From positions 10,664,001 through 10,728,000 of the forward strand of contig NC_052134.2 in NCBI RefSeq assembly GCF_016086655.4: a stretch of 64,000 bases of DNA, written 5' to 3'. The stretch comes from Lepeophtheirus salmonis. Lineage: Eukaryota; Arthropoda; Copepoda; Siphonostomatoida; Caligidae. A model generated the notes under the pieces. The model searched no databases. It saw only the letters and a list, made by a program, of their open reading frames with translations, and had not been told where the DNA came from. Made by a program: the position numbers and the translations under genes. Positions 37,551-49,462 of this stretch are shown here, in pieces (within the stretch, counting starts at the first letter, position 1; the number at the start of each line of letters is the position of its first letter).

Positions 37551-37957
37551 CGCATAATGTCTCCTCTCCGTCCCAGACAGCAGGTACCAATGGGACATGA
37601 ATGTGGAAAAGAAAACGATGCGTTAGTATATTTACAATTATGTATAAGCTTATGTCAAAAAAATTCCGATCCAATATTATTTAACTAAGTATTTTTCGAT
37701 TCAATATTCCGATCTGATCCTATATTTCACAAATGATTAGATGACCCCATCTCCATTAATGTATTTGTTTTCTTTTATTACAATTGGTTTGTTTAATTTG
37801 CCTAATGATCCTAAGGATACAGTATTTAAAAGAAATCAAAACTAAATATTTATTAATAACATTTTCGTGACCATACTTTTATTTGGCTCTAGGACCTGAC
37901 TGATTATTTTGTAGTTGCAAATATTTAAGAACATGTTGCACATTCGTCTTATTTTAA

Positions 37958-38560
37958 ACCTTTTTAGTTTATACTTTACTTGATCACAAAAACTGACTTT
38001 TGAGGGACAAATTTTTTTAAATAATGAATATTTGAGTTATAAAGTTCGGATACATCTATTTGATCACAGTTTACTTCATTTAGCGAGATGGCCGTTTAAA
38101 AACAAAAGAGCAATTTGAATCGAAAACAAATTTGACGTGCCTTGGTAATGAAAAAATCTTATCTTTGATTTTTACGTAATGTAATGAAAACTTTGTATCT
38201 TGTACTTTTTAAGTAGTACATAAGTCATACATTGATCAAATTTGTTACAATGGATATGGAATATGAATGACTCACCGTTGTCAATTCAATTAATAAACAA
38301 CTTTAATAATCAAAACAGGATATATCTAGCAAACTGCGAAATGTGTTCAATCCTTCAGATCCTTGTGTAAAAGTGAACAATTGTGTCTCATACCTACAAT
38401 CATAGACGTTAGATAAATTGTTGTTGTCAAGTTGTATATTTAGTGTACTACTTACTTATAATTATATATAATTATTCTGTTTAACACATAAACCTCTTGT
38501 TTATTTGCTTTTCAGAGGCATTATTATACGCGTAGGAAACAGTTTTTTATTTGTCGAGAT
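37958..38560. repeat. palindrome pair 2, right arm
   Basis: Inverted partner of 16140-16730 (see that entry). It is followed within 150 bases by the foldback-type element at 38705. Confidence 0.85.
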
Positions 38561-38942
38561 GTAAAGGGATCCTACCTCAGCATGTTGTACGTAGAACTGT
38601 CTATTTTTTTTCCTTGTAATTATTATTACTTTTTCACAGGCTCTGGTATGGATAGGGGAATACTTTCTCTAGTTTCAAAATCATTCTGAGAAACTATGTG
38701 TCAGATAAAATGATTGTAGTAAAAAGGTTGCAAACAAAAAGTTGGGATAATATAGTTGCGTGGTAATATCGTTGTGTACATTATCATTGGGAGACAAAAA
38801 TGTTAATCTGAGCAATATGAATGTGAGTAATTTCATAGCAAGACAATATTATCGTTTGTAATTTTGTTGCAATTTGTATTATATTCGAACGATAGAACTA
38901 TTGAATGATGAAGAAACATACCAGGATGGAACCCTTGTAATC

Positions 38943-39740
38943 TGGCCCATAGGTTTTGTAGTAAAAGTGCTGGGCAAGTTGAATTTATCCCCACCGCTTT
39001 CCTGAGCATCAAGGAACCTTCTAAAATTCCGAAATACACTCTCACCCAGAGATTGTACCGGTGAAGTGCTGGCCCTCGGGGTAGTTTAAACTCTACCGCC
39101 TCCACGTTTCTAAGAACTAAGGAACACTTCTAACATGCTATAATATACCCTGGCCCACAGATTATGTAGGTGAACTGCTGGGCCCCAAGGCTAGTTGAAT
39201 TTATTTGCACCACTTCCCTGAGCATCAAAGTACCCTTCTAATATCCCAAGGTACATCCCAGCCCACAGGTTGTACTGGTGAAGTGCTGGGTCCCAAGGCA
39301 GTTGAAACTCCGCCGCCATCGATTTTCTAAGATTCAAAGAACCCTTCTAATATGCTATAATACACCCTGGCCCACAGATTTTTTAGGTGAGATGCTGAGC
39401 CCCAAGGCAAGTTGAATTTATCCGCTGCCACTTCCCTTTTTGTATCCCAAAATACACTGCAGCCTACAGGTTGTACAGGTAAAGTGGTAGGACTCAAGAC
39501 AGTTTAAACTCTACCGCGTTTCTAAGCACCAAGGAACCCTTTACTTGATATAATATACCCTGGCCCACAAACTGTGTAGTTCAACTGCTGGGCCTCAAGG
39601 CAAGTTGAATTTATCCTCCACCGCTTCTCTGAGGATCAAGGTGCCCTTCTAATATCCCAAAATACAATCCGGCCAACAGATTGTACAGGTGAAGTGGTGA
39701 GCCCCGATGCAGTTTAAGGTCCACCGCCGCAATCTTTAAT
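38943..39740. repeat. alternating two-type minisatellite, eight monomers
   Basis: Eight monomers of about 100-110 bases, starting near 38943, 39044, 39150, 39255, 39369, 39461, 39562 and 39672. Odd monomers carry GGCAAGTTGAATTTATC, even ones GCAGTTTAAACTCTACCGC, so the true period is a dimer of about 190-220 bases. All share a GGCCCACAG.TTGT...GGTGAA.TGCTGGGCCC core. G+C content is clearly above the surroundings. Confidence 0.85.
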
Positions 39741-41219
39741 ACAGCGATATATTCTTGCACTCTGCTGCCGATAGTACCCATTTCAATTTTAAAATGATTG
39801 GATATCCAAATAAAGTAATGCATCATGCTCCTGTAAAACAAAACATATATTTAAAATCGTGGGGAATATCAACAAAGATAAAAAATTATAGTTTTAGGTT
39901 TTCAAAATTTTCAGAGATAATGAATTATAGGAATTAGCACTTTCAAAAAGGTAGAATTAATCTTTTTTAACCAGGAATTACTCATTAAGAATTCTTATAA
40001 ATTCGAAAGAGATATATACTATATTCCAATGGCTATCAAATTTTGGCAAAATGATATTCTTAATTATTCATTAAATGTAGAATAACTGAATAATTTGCCT
40101 TATCAGTGGCAGGATTATATTTTGAGGGCATAATAAATATTTTTTTTTTTCCAAAAAATTTCTACATTGGGACATTTAAGGGGTGCTGTTTAAAATATCG
40201 GAGATGAAACTCCACTCTCATTAGGAAAAATTATAAATTTAGTGCATGGCATAAGACGAATAAAGAGAAATAGCTCTACTACGCCTGGCCAGAGTATAGG
40301 GGTGGATTTGAAACCCCAGCTAACCTTAGAGTTACAAACTTAGAAGAATCTATTTTATTGTTTGATTAAGGATAAATTGATGAAAATCGAATAATTATTA
40401 ATTCAACTAAAAAAGAGTATGGAAATAATGAGCAGATACATCATTGGTTTGTGAATGTAATTTTTAAAGTTAGTCATATTATATTTTATCAATCATTTAC
40501 AGTAGACGTACTTGTCATGGATACAATAATTCCATGTGTATATGCAACTTCTTTCAAACAAAAGTCATGATAAATACAGTAGATTTTGGGATGGATTAAT
40601 GAGGAAGGTATATATCGTTCCATTTAATCCCATTGGTGTATCAACTGATTTTGAACTAAACACTTAATCTACAACTAAGGATGCTTTACCTTTGACTAAA
40701 GTTGTTGGATGTTTTTCTTTCTTTCATTTGAGTCAGTCATTGTGGAGGCAAGTTCTGAAGTCAGGGCTACGACAAATTGGAAACGAAGATATACTAACTA
40801 AAATAAGGAGTTTTATTGCATTACCTTTCTTACATCCTAAAACACCGTTGAACACCGTTCTAGTGGGTGATACCGTCTAATAATGACATAATTTATATCA
40901 TAACATTTACTATATGAAAATGTGGGTTAAATAAAGCTTGCCGAAATCAATCCCTACTCAAATAATGTTGCTAAGATGATCCTCGCGCTGAAATAAATGT
41001 TTCTCAAATGAATGCACACCGTATTTGTTTCCCTATTCATTATGGCTACTGACCAGTATATATTTATATTAAATTTTAATCAAAAGTATTCCAATGTACG
41101 ACTTTGTTTAAAAATTGATTTCATTCATCAATGTTTTTATGTAGGACTACCAAAGAGTTTATATAGTTTTTCATTGTTTTTATTAAAACGTTCAGCATGT
41201 ACATGTTAAGATTAAGTAG

Positions 41220-41660
41220 TGAAGGAGTTCAACTTGTTTAGATGATATTAAATATTAACCATAGTACCTTGTATACTTTTTTGCTATAGATGTAGTAAAT
41301 TTGGACGTGTTATGAAGATATTTTTTGCACACAAGATTGATAGGAAGCGAAGCGGACGAGTGTTCAGCAATGGAAATATTCGTAGACGTAGTTCTGCTAC
41401 GGCAAGAGTTAAGTTGTTGACCTCTTCCGCTACGTAGTTTTGTTTGCTCTAAGAGACATTGTCTTCATGATCTTGACCATCAGAATGAGATTTTTTTAGG
41501 AGGCATGATATCACGTCGGGGTCACAAACGTTAAGATTTAAATATCTTTATTTTAACTGGGTAACAGTGATCATTCTTTTATACGAAAATAAAAAGGAAA
41601 AAAGAATTGAAGGTACTATGATGAATATTTAATATCATCTAAATAAGTCGAACTCCTACA
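41220..41660. repeat. inverted repeat inside the foldback-element core
   Basis: GAAGGAGTTCAACTTGTTTAGATGATATTAAATATT (in part, about 41220-41255) is repeated inverted at about 41620-41658 (AATATTTAATATCATCTAAATAAGTCGAACTCC). The arms bracket about 350 bases that include a CGTAGACGTAG...CCGCTACGTAG hairpin near 41380-41437. This may be a small nested non-autonomous element. Confidence 0.6.
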
Positions 41661-42439
41661 AACATATCAAATAGATTTGGCAAGGACAACCCTTGGACCG
41701 GGGTGTATTATAGCATGCTAAAAGGGTTCCTTGGGGCTTAAAAACGTGGCGATTGTGTATTTTGGAATATTAGAAGGGTACCTTGATGCTCAGGGAAGCC
41801 GCAACGGGTAAATTTATCTTGCCTGGGGGCCCAGCATTCCCTTACACAACTTAAAGCCCAGATCAAGAAGTTTCCATCATGTCATGTTTCTTCATCATTC
41901 AATAGTTTTATTGTCCGAATATAATATATATTACAATACCCAATAATATTGTCTTGCAATGAAATTGCTCATAATCATGTTGCTCACAATGATAATTCTT
42001 CACGATGATATTACTCACAACATTTTTGTCTCCCAATGATAATGTACACAGCAATATTACCATGCAAAGATATTACCCCAACGATTTGGTCCGATACCTT
42101 TTGAGCACAATCATTTTATAGTGAACCGTTAATTAATTATCAAGGGCTGTTGATAGCGATAAAATTTTATAACAACAAAAAGGGGTGGTAATTTCTTTCA
42201 ATCTATTATCAAAGTTTTTATGAATGACTTTTATCCTGTATTGATCATAAGAGATTGAAGTGTTGACTTCCAATATACAAATGGTCGGTACTCCAATCAA
42301 AAAACTCTATTAAGTTAATAAAATAACCGAGTTTGAGAGACATAATTAGAATTTTAAGCCCAGAAGACATTGTGTCCTGAAAAATTAGCCAGAAGGCTTC
42401 TTGAATCGATTTAGCCTTTGCCTCTTCATCTATCTTATA

Positions 42440-43800
42440 CAAAACAAATATACTATTTAACGCCCACGTCTGGATTCAGATGATAAGCTTATTGAAATTA
42501 TTTTCCGTTTTTGTAGACCTAGAAAAAGGTTTGAGACAAAAAATTTATCAACAAACCTGACGTTCGTTTTACTAATAAATTTAAACCTTCATTTAATTTT
42601 TTTTTTAAACTTATCATCAGACGTTCTGTTTCGTACAATTAAATCTACTTCTTTAGAGTATGTTCGTAAAAAAGGTAAGATATAAATGTCATTTCAAAAA
42701 TATATTGAGAAATGCTGGGAAAAGGTTCCTTATTTGTAGTATTATTACTTCAGATACTACAAACTCATTTCTATTGTCAGAAATGCTGAATTGGAATATA
42801 AAGCAAAAATTGACACAGAAAATTACGCCTGTAAAAGATTAAAAAACTCTCTTCCTAAACAACGGCGTTCTACATCTGTCATCAGAAAAACTATCAATGA
42901 AAGCCATATTAATATAGACTCTCGGAAGATATTGAATCTTTTTTAGTTACACTTCCAAAAGACCTTTGGTGATGAGAGAGATAATTATCCTCGTTCAAAA
43001 TTAAGTAACCACTCGATTTTTAGCAAAGAAGTTATAATTTATTTTATAAAAAAATGTGGGAAAGCTTCGGAGCCTGATGGTGTTAATGACAAAAATTTCA
43101 TCGGTGCATGGATGGGTTTGTTCCTTATCTGGTTGGGATAGGAAAGACCAAGGAAATAATTGGGTATTTTCCGAAGTCATTGAGAAAAGGCAGTTTAGCC
43201 TTGATTCCCAACAAAGGTTTGCCTACGAATGTCAATAACTAGAGACTAATTTATGTTCTTAATTAAAGCTATAGAATCCTCTCTGGTGTTGTTGCAGTCC
43301 AAATGGACCCTATTTTAAATGATAAGCTTGGTATGAAAAAGAAAAGATTCCTGAAGGGAGGATCATTCCCGATATATGTAGAAATATTCCAGATAAAATT
43401 GAGAGAGTACAAAGTAAGGTGCGTTCTGGTGAAGTAATTCTAATTGACTTGTTCAAAGTTTTTGGAGCCATTTTATATTGATATATTTTTAGCGCAATAA
43501 ATAAACTCCTTCCTAGAAAAAATCAACCCAATTAGAGTTCTTCTATTCAATGGTATGTCGAATATTGCAATATTTGATTTGAAATGTGATCCAATAGTTT
43601 AAAAAAAAGTTGTCACCAGAGCTGTTCTTCAGCTCTGTTACTTTTTGCTAATGGGCTTAAGGGGTTTTGATGATTCCATAAGAAATAAATCCGCGGGCTT
43701 AGGAGCTGATTTTGGAACGTCAAAACTGTTCGTGGACAAAACGTCGACTGACTAAACGTTGAATGGAGAAATCGTCGATACAAAATATGGGGCTCATCCA
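42440..43800 (+). mobile_element. LINE fragment 2 (pre-RT and RT), degenerate
   Basis: The frame at about 43040-43110 reads KKCGKASEPDGVNDKNF, the same fingers motif as KANKAAGPDGVSG in the 8.4-13.1 kb LINE. About 43265-43320 gives, with frameshifts, an AYYRILSGVLA-like word and QMDPIL. Upstream (42660-42950) is a KRLKNSLPKQRRST..IRKTIN stretch typical of the linker between endonuclease and RT. No YADD is recognised. It lies in the same strand direction as the left-arm LINE, so it is an independent insertion rather than a palindrome partner. Confidence 0.6.
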
Positions 43801-44150
43801 AATGGTATTGCAGTATATCCTATTCAGACATTTCTCACCTGAAACAAACCCCACTACCACCAGTCCTATATAAACTCCCCCATAAATCCCCTTATAAAAC
43901 CAAAATGTTCAGGCTATTTTTGGATACTGCTATAAAATTCACCACTACAATTTAAGCAACCATTAAAACCCCATTGCAAACCCCTATATGCCCCTCCCTG
44001 CCAAAAAGTTGGGGGGTCTTTTGAGTATGATCAGGTTCCAAAATTAGTTTAAACCCACTCTAAAGCTCTATTTAAGCCATTCCTAAGAGACCCTCACAAA
44101 CCCTCATTTACACCCCAAAGGTTGGGGCTGTTTTGAGGTACCGCCTTGAC
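43705..44150. repeat. two word-repeat stretches (AAACGTCGA, then CCCC-TATAAA)
   Basis: 43705-43775 iterates AACGTC/AAACGTTGA/ATCGTCGA words. 43830-44150 iterates C-runs followed by TATAAAC/ATTTAAGCC words. Both are irregular, without a fixed period, and lie just outside the outer right arm. Confidence 0.5.
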
Positions 44151-44524
44151 GTTTCTTTCATATTTAATATTTTCTTTTTCAGTCATTGTACCAAAGAAAC
44201 AAAATTTCACCAGTCAAATGATGGCTATATCAGTAGATATAATTTTATAAAATTATGCCTTTTGTGAGATAAAAGACTAAATTTTAAATTTAAAAAAAGC
44301 AAATTTTGAATGTATTAGAACTATTTCACATGAAATTTTTCTCACACAGAGTTGTAAATAACAAAACAATTTATTCGTATCCATAGACAAAATTATTTTC
44401 TCCGTATTGAAATTTGTATATTATAATCCTGTTTACGTTGATAGGTTGATTTTTATTTAGTTTTTAAGTAAAGGAATAACGGTGTCAAAAACACTTGTGT
44501 ATCTATTTGAAAATATAGAAAAAA

Positions 44525-44538
44525 GGTATATATTAATC
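44525..44538 (+). promoter_or_regulatory. TATA-like box of astacin copy C
   Basis: GGTATATATTAATC, about 45-55 bases before the ATG at 44581, identical to the box of copy B. Arm homology ends at 44468, so only about 110 bases upstream of the ATG are shared between the two genes. Confidence 0.45.
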
Positions 44539-44580
44539 AAAATCTTTTGAATTGCTACAGACCGCTTTCAATTGATCACA

Positions 44581-45915
44581 ATGAAGAAGCATTTAGTAAT
44601 AACGCTATTGAGTTCATTATTCTTTTCACTCTGTTTGAGTGATGAAAATGTTTCCGATGAGGGAAGCTGTCGAGTTCTGGTGGATGCCCATGACAGAGCT
44701 GCTATGTATTCAAGGAACTTTATTGGAGGACGAAGCAATCGATGGCCCAATGGAATTGTTCCATACACAATCAGCTCAAGTTTCTCTTCAAGTCAACGAC
44801 AAACTATCATGGATTCTATTAAGCACATTTCGGATCGAACATGTGTCAAATTTGTTGAAAGAACAAATGAAGCGAATTATGTAGATATCTTCACTGGCGG
44901 AGATGGATGCTATGCTAATCTTGGCTACAATAGTAGGAGATCAAGAAGTGTCGTTCACTTACAGAGGAATGGCTGTGTGGTAAAACGATTTTCATTATGT
45001 AAAAAACTATGATCGACAATAACTTTGAATTTTTTAATAAGCATTTGGGCGTTATTGCTCATGAATTGCTCCACATCCTTGGATTTGCCCATGAGCAAAC
45101 CAGACCTGATCGAGACCAATATGTTACAATTAGTTGGGAAAATATACGAAGTGGAACCTATAGCAACTTTTGGAGAGCTCTTGGGGAGAATGAAGCTGCT
45201 ACTATTCCATACTGTGGAAATGTAGGCATTGATCAATATGACAATTGTTATGCTGGATTTAGAGCTTCAACCTTTGGAATGGCCTACGATTATGGATCAA
45301 TTATGCACTATGGACTTACATAGTAAGGTCTACCAAAAACCATATAAGATTTTATTAATTTAAAAAAGTCATTTTCCCTGTTATTAGCTTTTCAACTAAT
45401 GGTCAAAACACAATTTCATTGAAAAAGTCGACAACTGCTCGCATTCCAAATAGAAGTGGAATGAGTGATTTGGATGTTCAAAAGACCAAAGCAGCCTATG
45501 AATGCCAAGATGCTGTCACAGCTCAAGCTTCTACTACATCTCCAGAACCCACAGCTTCATCTCTAGCACCTGCACCAACAACTACAACTGCTAAGCGTAA
45601 GAAATATTTACAAAATTTTAAAATAAATAATTATTATTTATTCTTTTTTTACAGCTTGTGTTGACGAATTTAAGTATTGTAGCCGCTATACATCCTATTG
45701 TGGAAAACACTCGTATATTAACCAACATTGTAAAAAGACCTGCTTCAATTGTGGTATGTGATTTACATTTTGTTTTTGTATTCAATAATTAATTAATCAT
45801 CTCTTTTTTAGTATGTGAGAATAAAATTGCTGATGAGAGTTGTACAAGTCTAAAATCATATTGTGGATATAGTTTTATCCGTCAATTTTGTCAAAAAGGA
45901 TGTGGAAAATGTTAA
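44581..45915 (+). CDS. secreted astacin metalloprotease with two ShK domains (copy C)
   Basis: Predicted secreted zinc endopeptidase (astacin family, M12A). Exons 44581-44979, 45042-45322, 45388-45596, 45655-45753 and 45812-45915 join at GT/AG in phase to 363 residues plus TAA. I chose the ATG at 44581 because it starts the signal peptide (MKKHLVITLLSSLFFSLCLS). Mature-type RWPNGIVPY lies near residue 52. Zinc ligands are H140, H144 and H150 with catalytic E141, and the Met-turn is at M221 with Y223. A linker rich in Thr, Ser, Pro and Ala (about residues 258-295) joins two six-cysteine ShK domains encoded by exons 4 and 5, ending CGKC. The first intron, 62 bases, falls just before HLGVIAHELLH; unspliced it gives an early stop. 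AATAAA is at 45995-46000. ShK domains are common C-terminal modules of nematode and cnidarian astacins, and here they probably guide binding (inference). It is about 97% identical to copy B. Confidence 0.9.
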
Positions 45916-46722
45916 AACCCATATTTATTATACATATACAAACATAAACCTTTTGTATGTGCTCAAAAGTTTTTCTTATATTACCAAATATTTAAATAAA
46001 TAACTGTTGATTACATTTTCATAATTTTGGACTCTTCGTTTTCTTATTTTTTGTATTTTTTAAGGTTCAGTAAATGTTTATTTCTACTTAAAAATAACAT
46101 ACATAATACATCATTCTAAAAATTCATTAATATATTAGTATTCTCAGTAGTTTGGGTGGTTTATAGAGGAAAGGAACAATTTTGGTTAATGAAAATTTGG
46201 ATTTAACTGTGTACTGTACATAATTATATGAATTTGAAGATATCAATAGGAAACTAAAGTTTTGACTTACTATTTTCCAGAGATGGAGACTTGGAATCGA
46301 TAGGTAAGACTCAAGACTTGACTTGTACCTCAAAGCTAGTACCTAGTCAATTCAAGAAAAGCCTTAACACTATTGATCCTTTATTTGTTTGTGAAAAAGG
46401 TAGAACATGTAAATAAACAAACATGAAAAGTCAAAAAGTCTGTAAATTGAAACTAAATTCGAACCACAAGCAAATATATTGTGTTTATATAAACAGGCGT
46501 CCTTTTGTACATTGGTGTCACCTGCCAATTCCCTGTATCCCTTGATACGGCATGTTTATTTCATAATTAATTATTTTTGATAAATAAACGAAGTATACTC
46601 CATTTCGAAAAGGACCGGAATATAAATTTTGACCATCTTAATATTTTTATGAAGAAATTTTTGGCATCATATACAAAATTCAAATGTATAACTTCGCTTT
46701 TAATAAAGAATTACTTTGCAAT

Positions 46723-46896
46723 ATTATAATACTCTCTGGACAGTCTGATGTGAAACCCCGAGATCTCTTTTATGGCCCCTCATTGAAAGGAAATTACCTG
46801 GGCTGTTTTATCTAACTCCTCGTGGTCCAGTTTGGCCTTTTTGACAGAGCCCCTCTTCTTTTCCAAATTGGATACTGTACCACCTGGTACAGTATC
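46723..46896 (-). mobile_element. Tc1/mariner transposase scrap with 26-bp palindrome (right arm)
   Basis: Inverted counterpart of 5557-5729: palindrome GATACTGTACC...GGTACAGTATC at 46871-46896, then the minus-strand helix-turn-helix words DLGVSHQTVQRV ending near 46723. There is no catalytic domain. Confidence 0.6.
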
Positions 46897-47669
46897 GAAG
46901 AAATTACTAGATGGATTTTAATACTATAAAATTTATATATGCACTTCATTTTGAAAATTGTAGATAAATAATATGATAATGATAGTCCGGGAATATCAAA
47001 AAGATAAGTAGCAGTTGGTATGATTTACTTGTTTCGCTAACTTCTAGATAATTTTGGGTCTTTTACCGGATGATAGATTGTGTCGTACAATAAAGGTATC
47101 GACGTGATAAAGATCATTAATAGGTAATTATATTTGAAAAGAAAAAATATGATTCTGTTGAAGAATATTCTATTAATTTACCTATATGGCATGACCATAT
47201 TAATTGTTCTATTGTAAATTGGCGAATCTAAGAGACTAAGAAAAATACCAATTCATCATAATATGAAATGAAATACAATTAAAATATGTTATCGCATATG
47301 TTAATATATTAAATATCATTTATGAGCCAAGAGTCCCAAATTTGTTATTAGGCAAAAATATTTTTGTCAAATAGTCCTAGAGCTAACCCCATTACTAAAT
47401 GAATCTAATAAATAATCTTTAATATATGTAGATTATTTTAACAAAACGACTGCTGATCCCCGTTGGGAGAGGATCAAGCCCTTCAGAAGTGGTCAAACCG
47501 TATGGCAGTTGGAACCTCTAATCCCTATTATGTATGAATATAATTGTAAATAAATATGAAACAATTAAATAATGCTGCCCTATTTATTTAAACATTTGTT
47601 GATATAAGATATTAATAAAAAAAATTAGACATTAACACTTTTTACATTATTTTTGATATAATTTTTGAA

Positions 47670-48777
47670 TTAAACAATATACACAATAACGAGTAAGTTA
47701 ACTGAATCAATTGTCCTCCAGTTTGTTCTCACAAGCTAAAATAAATTATTTTGCAAATTTAAAAGAAGAAAATTAAATACATACCACAATTGAGATATGT
47801 CTTTTTACTATGTTTATTAATGTATTTGTGTCTTCCAGAGTAATTGTTATAGTAGCTACAATACCTATAAGTGTAAACAAGCTGCTAAAAAATAAAAGGT
47901 CGTTTATTATTTTTGTAGGATATTAAGTAGTCCTTATACTTTCAGATTCATAAGCTGATTCTGGCTTTTAAATCATCCAAAATTACTAATTCCTCTTATG
48001 TTAGGCATCTTAACATTTGTCGATTTTTTCACTATAATTGTTGGTTTGTCATTCTTTGTAAAGCTAGGTAAAAAGTAATCATTGTTACCAAATATGAAGG
48101 ATATCAAAAAAGGGACTAACAATTTAAGATATTAATGTATTACTTATCCATAATCTCCCCAAGAGCTCGCTTTAAGTGCCTCTAGAATCGGCTATCAAAA
48201 TTGTTCAATATGTTAATTGTAACATATTGGTCTCGATCAGGTCTGAGATGTTTATAACCAAGTCTGAGGGTATGAAGTAATTCATGTACAATTGTACCCA
48301 ATATCTGTGAATTAAATGGAGAACTTACCGTTAGTAAAACTATTATTTAGTTTAGGTAACTTTGAAGTGGTCCTACCAAACAGTTGTTGCTCCCCAAGTT
48401 CATTATATTTATTTTTTTCTTACTACTGTAGACAAGATGAGCATAGGATCCATTATCCTTATTGATGATATCTACATAAATAATTTGACTTGTTTTTTCT
48501 ACAAATTTGAAACAAGTTCGATCCCAGATGTGCTACATGGACCTCAAGATATTTTGTCATTCACTTGACGAAAATTTTGAACTTATTGAGTGGGAAAGAA
48601 CTTTATTGGGCCATTGATTGCTTTGTCGTCCAATAAGCTTCCTTGAAAACATAGCGGCTCTGTCATGAGCATCCATTAGTACTGTACAGCTGTTCTCATT
48701 CGGAAAGCATTATCTTCAATCGAAGAAATTGTAAAGAGGATTTGGAATAATGATATTGCAATGTAATATTTTCTCAT
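47670..48777 (-). pseudogene. astacin paralogue D, degenerate and catalytically dead
   Basis: Read on the minus strand from an ATG at 48777 with a signal-like start (MRKYYIAISLFQILFTISS). Across several frames it matches copies B and C: DAHDRAAMFSRKLIGRQSNQWPN, then RTCFKFVEKT, YVDII, and the active-site region HELLHTLRLGYKHLRPDRDQYVTI. The third zinc ligand is Tyr, the following Glu is Lys and the Gly is Arg, so it cannot be a normal astacin. Stops and frameshifts break exon 1 and exon 2, and the Met-turn half is not seen. The linker (about 47955-48035) and two decayed ShK exons (about 47789-47886 and 47672-47735) follow, with cysteines lost. Convergent with copy C, about 1.75 kb apart. The left-arm version (4422-4810) keeps only the 3' end. 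Confidence 0.8.
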
Positions 48778-49462
48778 GCTTAGTCCCTAATGATGCTACA
48801 ATAGACATTCAGCATGCATATTTATACAATTTACACTTGTTTTTGGAAACAATCAGTCATTGTTCGAAAAGTCTATCTAACTAACATAAAAAATAAAATC
48901 ATTTCTTGGTCCATAAAAATAATAAATCATTCTCATATAGGTATATCAATCGATCAGTTTTTATAAACATTGATAATTACAAATGATTCTAATAAATTTT
49001 TCTATAATTTAGCGTATTTTGTTATTATTTTTAATACAAAAAAAATCAGAGATTCTGTCAAAATTTTAGTATTAAGCCATTAATACACGTCATGATTATC
49101 AGAAATATTGTAACAAATGTTTTATTGCGAGTGTATCTAAGCCAAGAGTAAATTTCATTACACTTTTAACTTCGAAGTTGGAGGTTATTTATTAAACAAA
49201 ATCAATTAAAAAACACAACACTCTTTGTAAAACAAACCAATATCGATTTAACAAAATTTATAAAATATATTAGGATTTGTGATCTTTATCTAAAAATACA
49301 TTCATTTAAACTTTTTTATTCATTTTCAGAGTTATCGATACAACATATGCATTCCTTTGACTGAATGAATGTTATTCAAAATATCAATAGCTAAGCCCAA
49401 ATGAAATCTTGGACATAGTTTTCTACTGTCATACAAACAATAGGCTCATTTTTTTAATCCCT

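Larger units (their letters stand above)
33308..37957. other. 4.65 kb right-arm-specific block
   Basis: The left arm is continuous across 16730/16731, so this block separates pairs 3 and 2 only on the right. It contains a MITE-like repeat (34691-35082) and two tail-to-tail CGGBP1/hAT-like elements (35331-37550). 33308-34690 holds nothing I recognise except a word-repeat of AACGATAAACGATGA type near 34240-34330. Confidence 0.75.
38705..42119. mobile_element. foldback-type element with tandem repeats inside long inverted ends
   Basis: The outer termini are inverted copies of each other: 38705-38935 and about 41880-42119, sharing words such as ATAAAATGATTGT, GTACATTATCATTGGGAGACAAAAATG and TATTGAATGATGAAGAAACAT. 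Inside each terminus lies a tandem-repeat block (38943-39740 left; about 41693-41870 right, inverted). The core (39740-41690) has no recognised transposase; a 62-residue frame at 40692-40880 is unassigned. The overall plan recalls foldback elements, whose long inverted ends contain internal repeats. Single repeat units are scattered elsewhere in the window. It is inserted between palindrome pairs 2 and 1 on the right arm only. Confidence 0.65.

Noticed and set aside
38943..39740. CRISPR-like array
   Set aside because: Regular repeats, but they are alternating monomers of about 105 bases without unique spacers, in a eukaryotic transposon. It is a minisatellite.
8440..43800. The two LINEs as a fifth inverted pair of the palindrome
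   Set aside because: Both read on the plus strand, whereas true partners should be inverted, and their sequences are well diverged. They are independent insertions.
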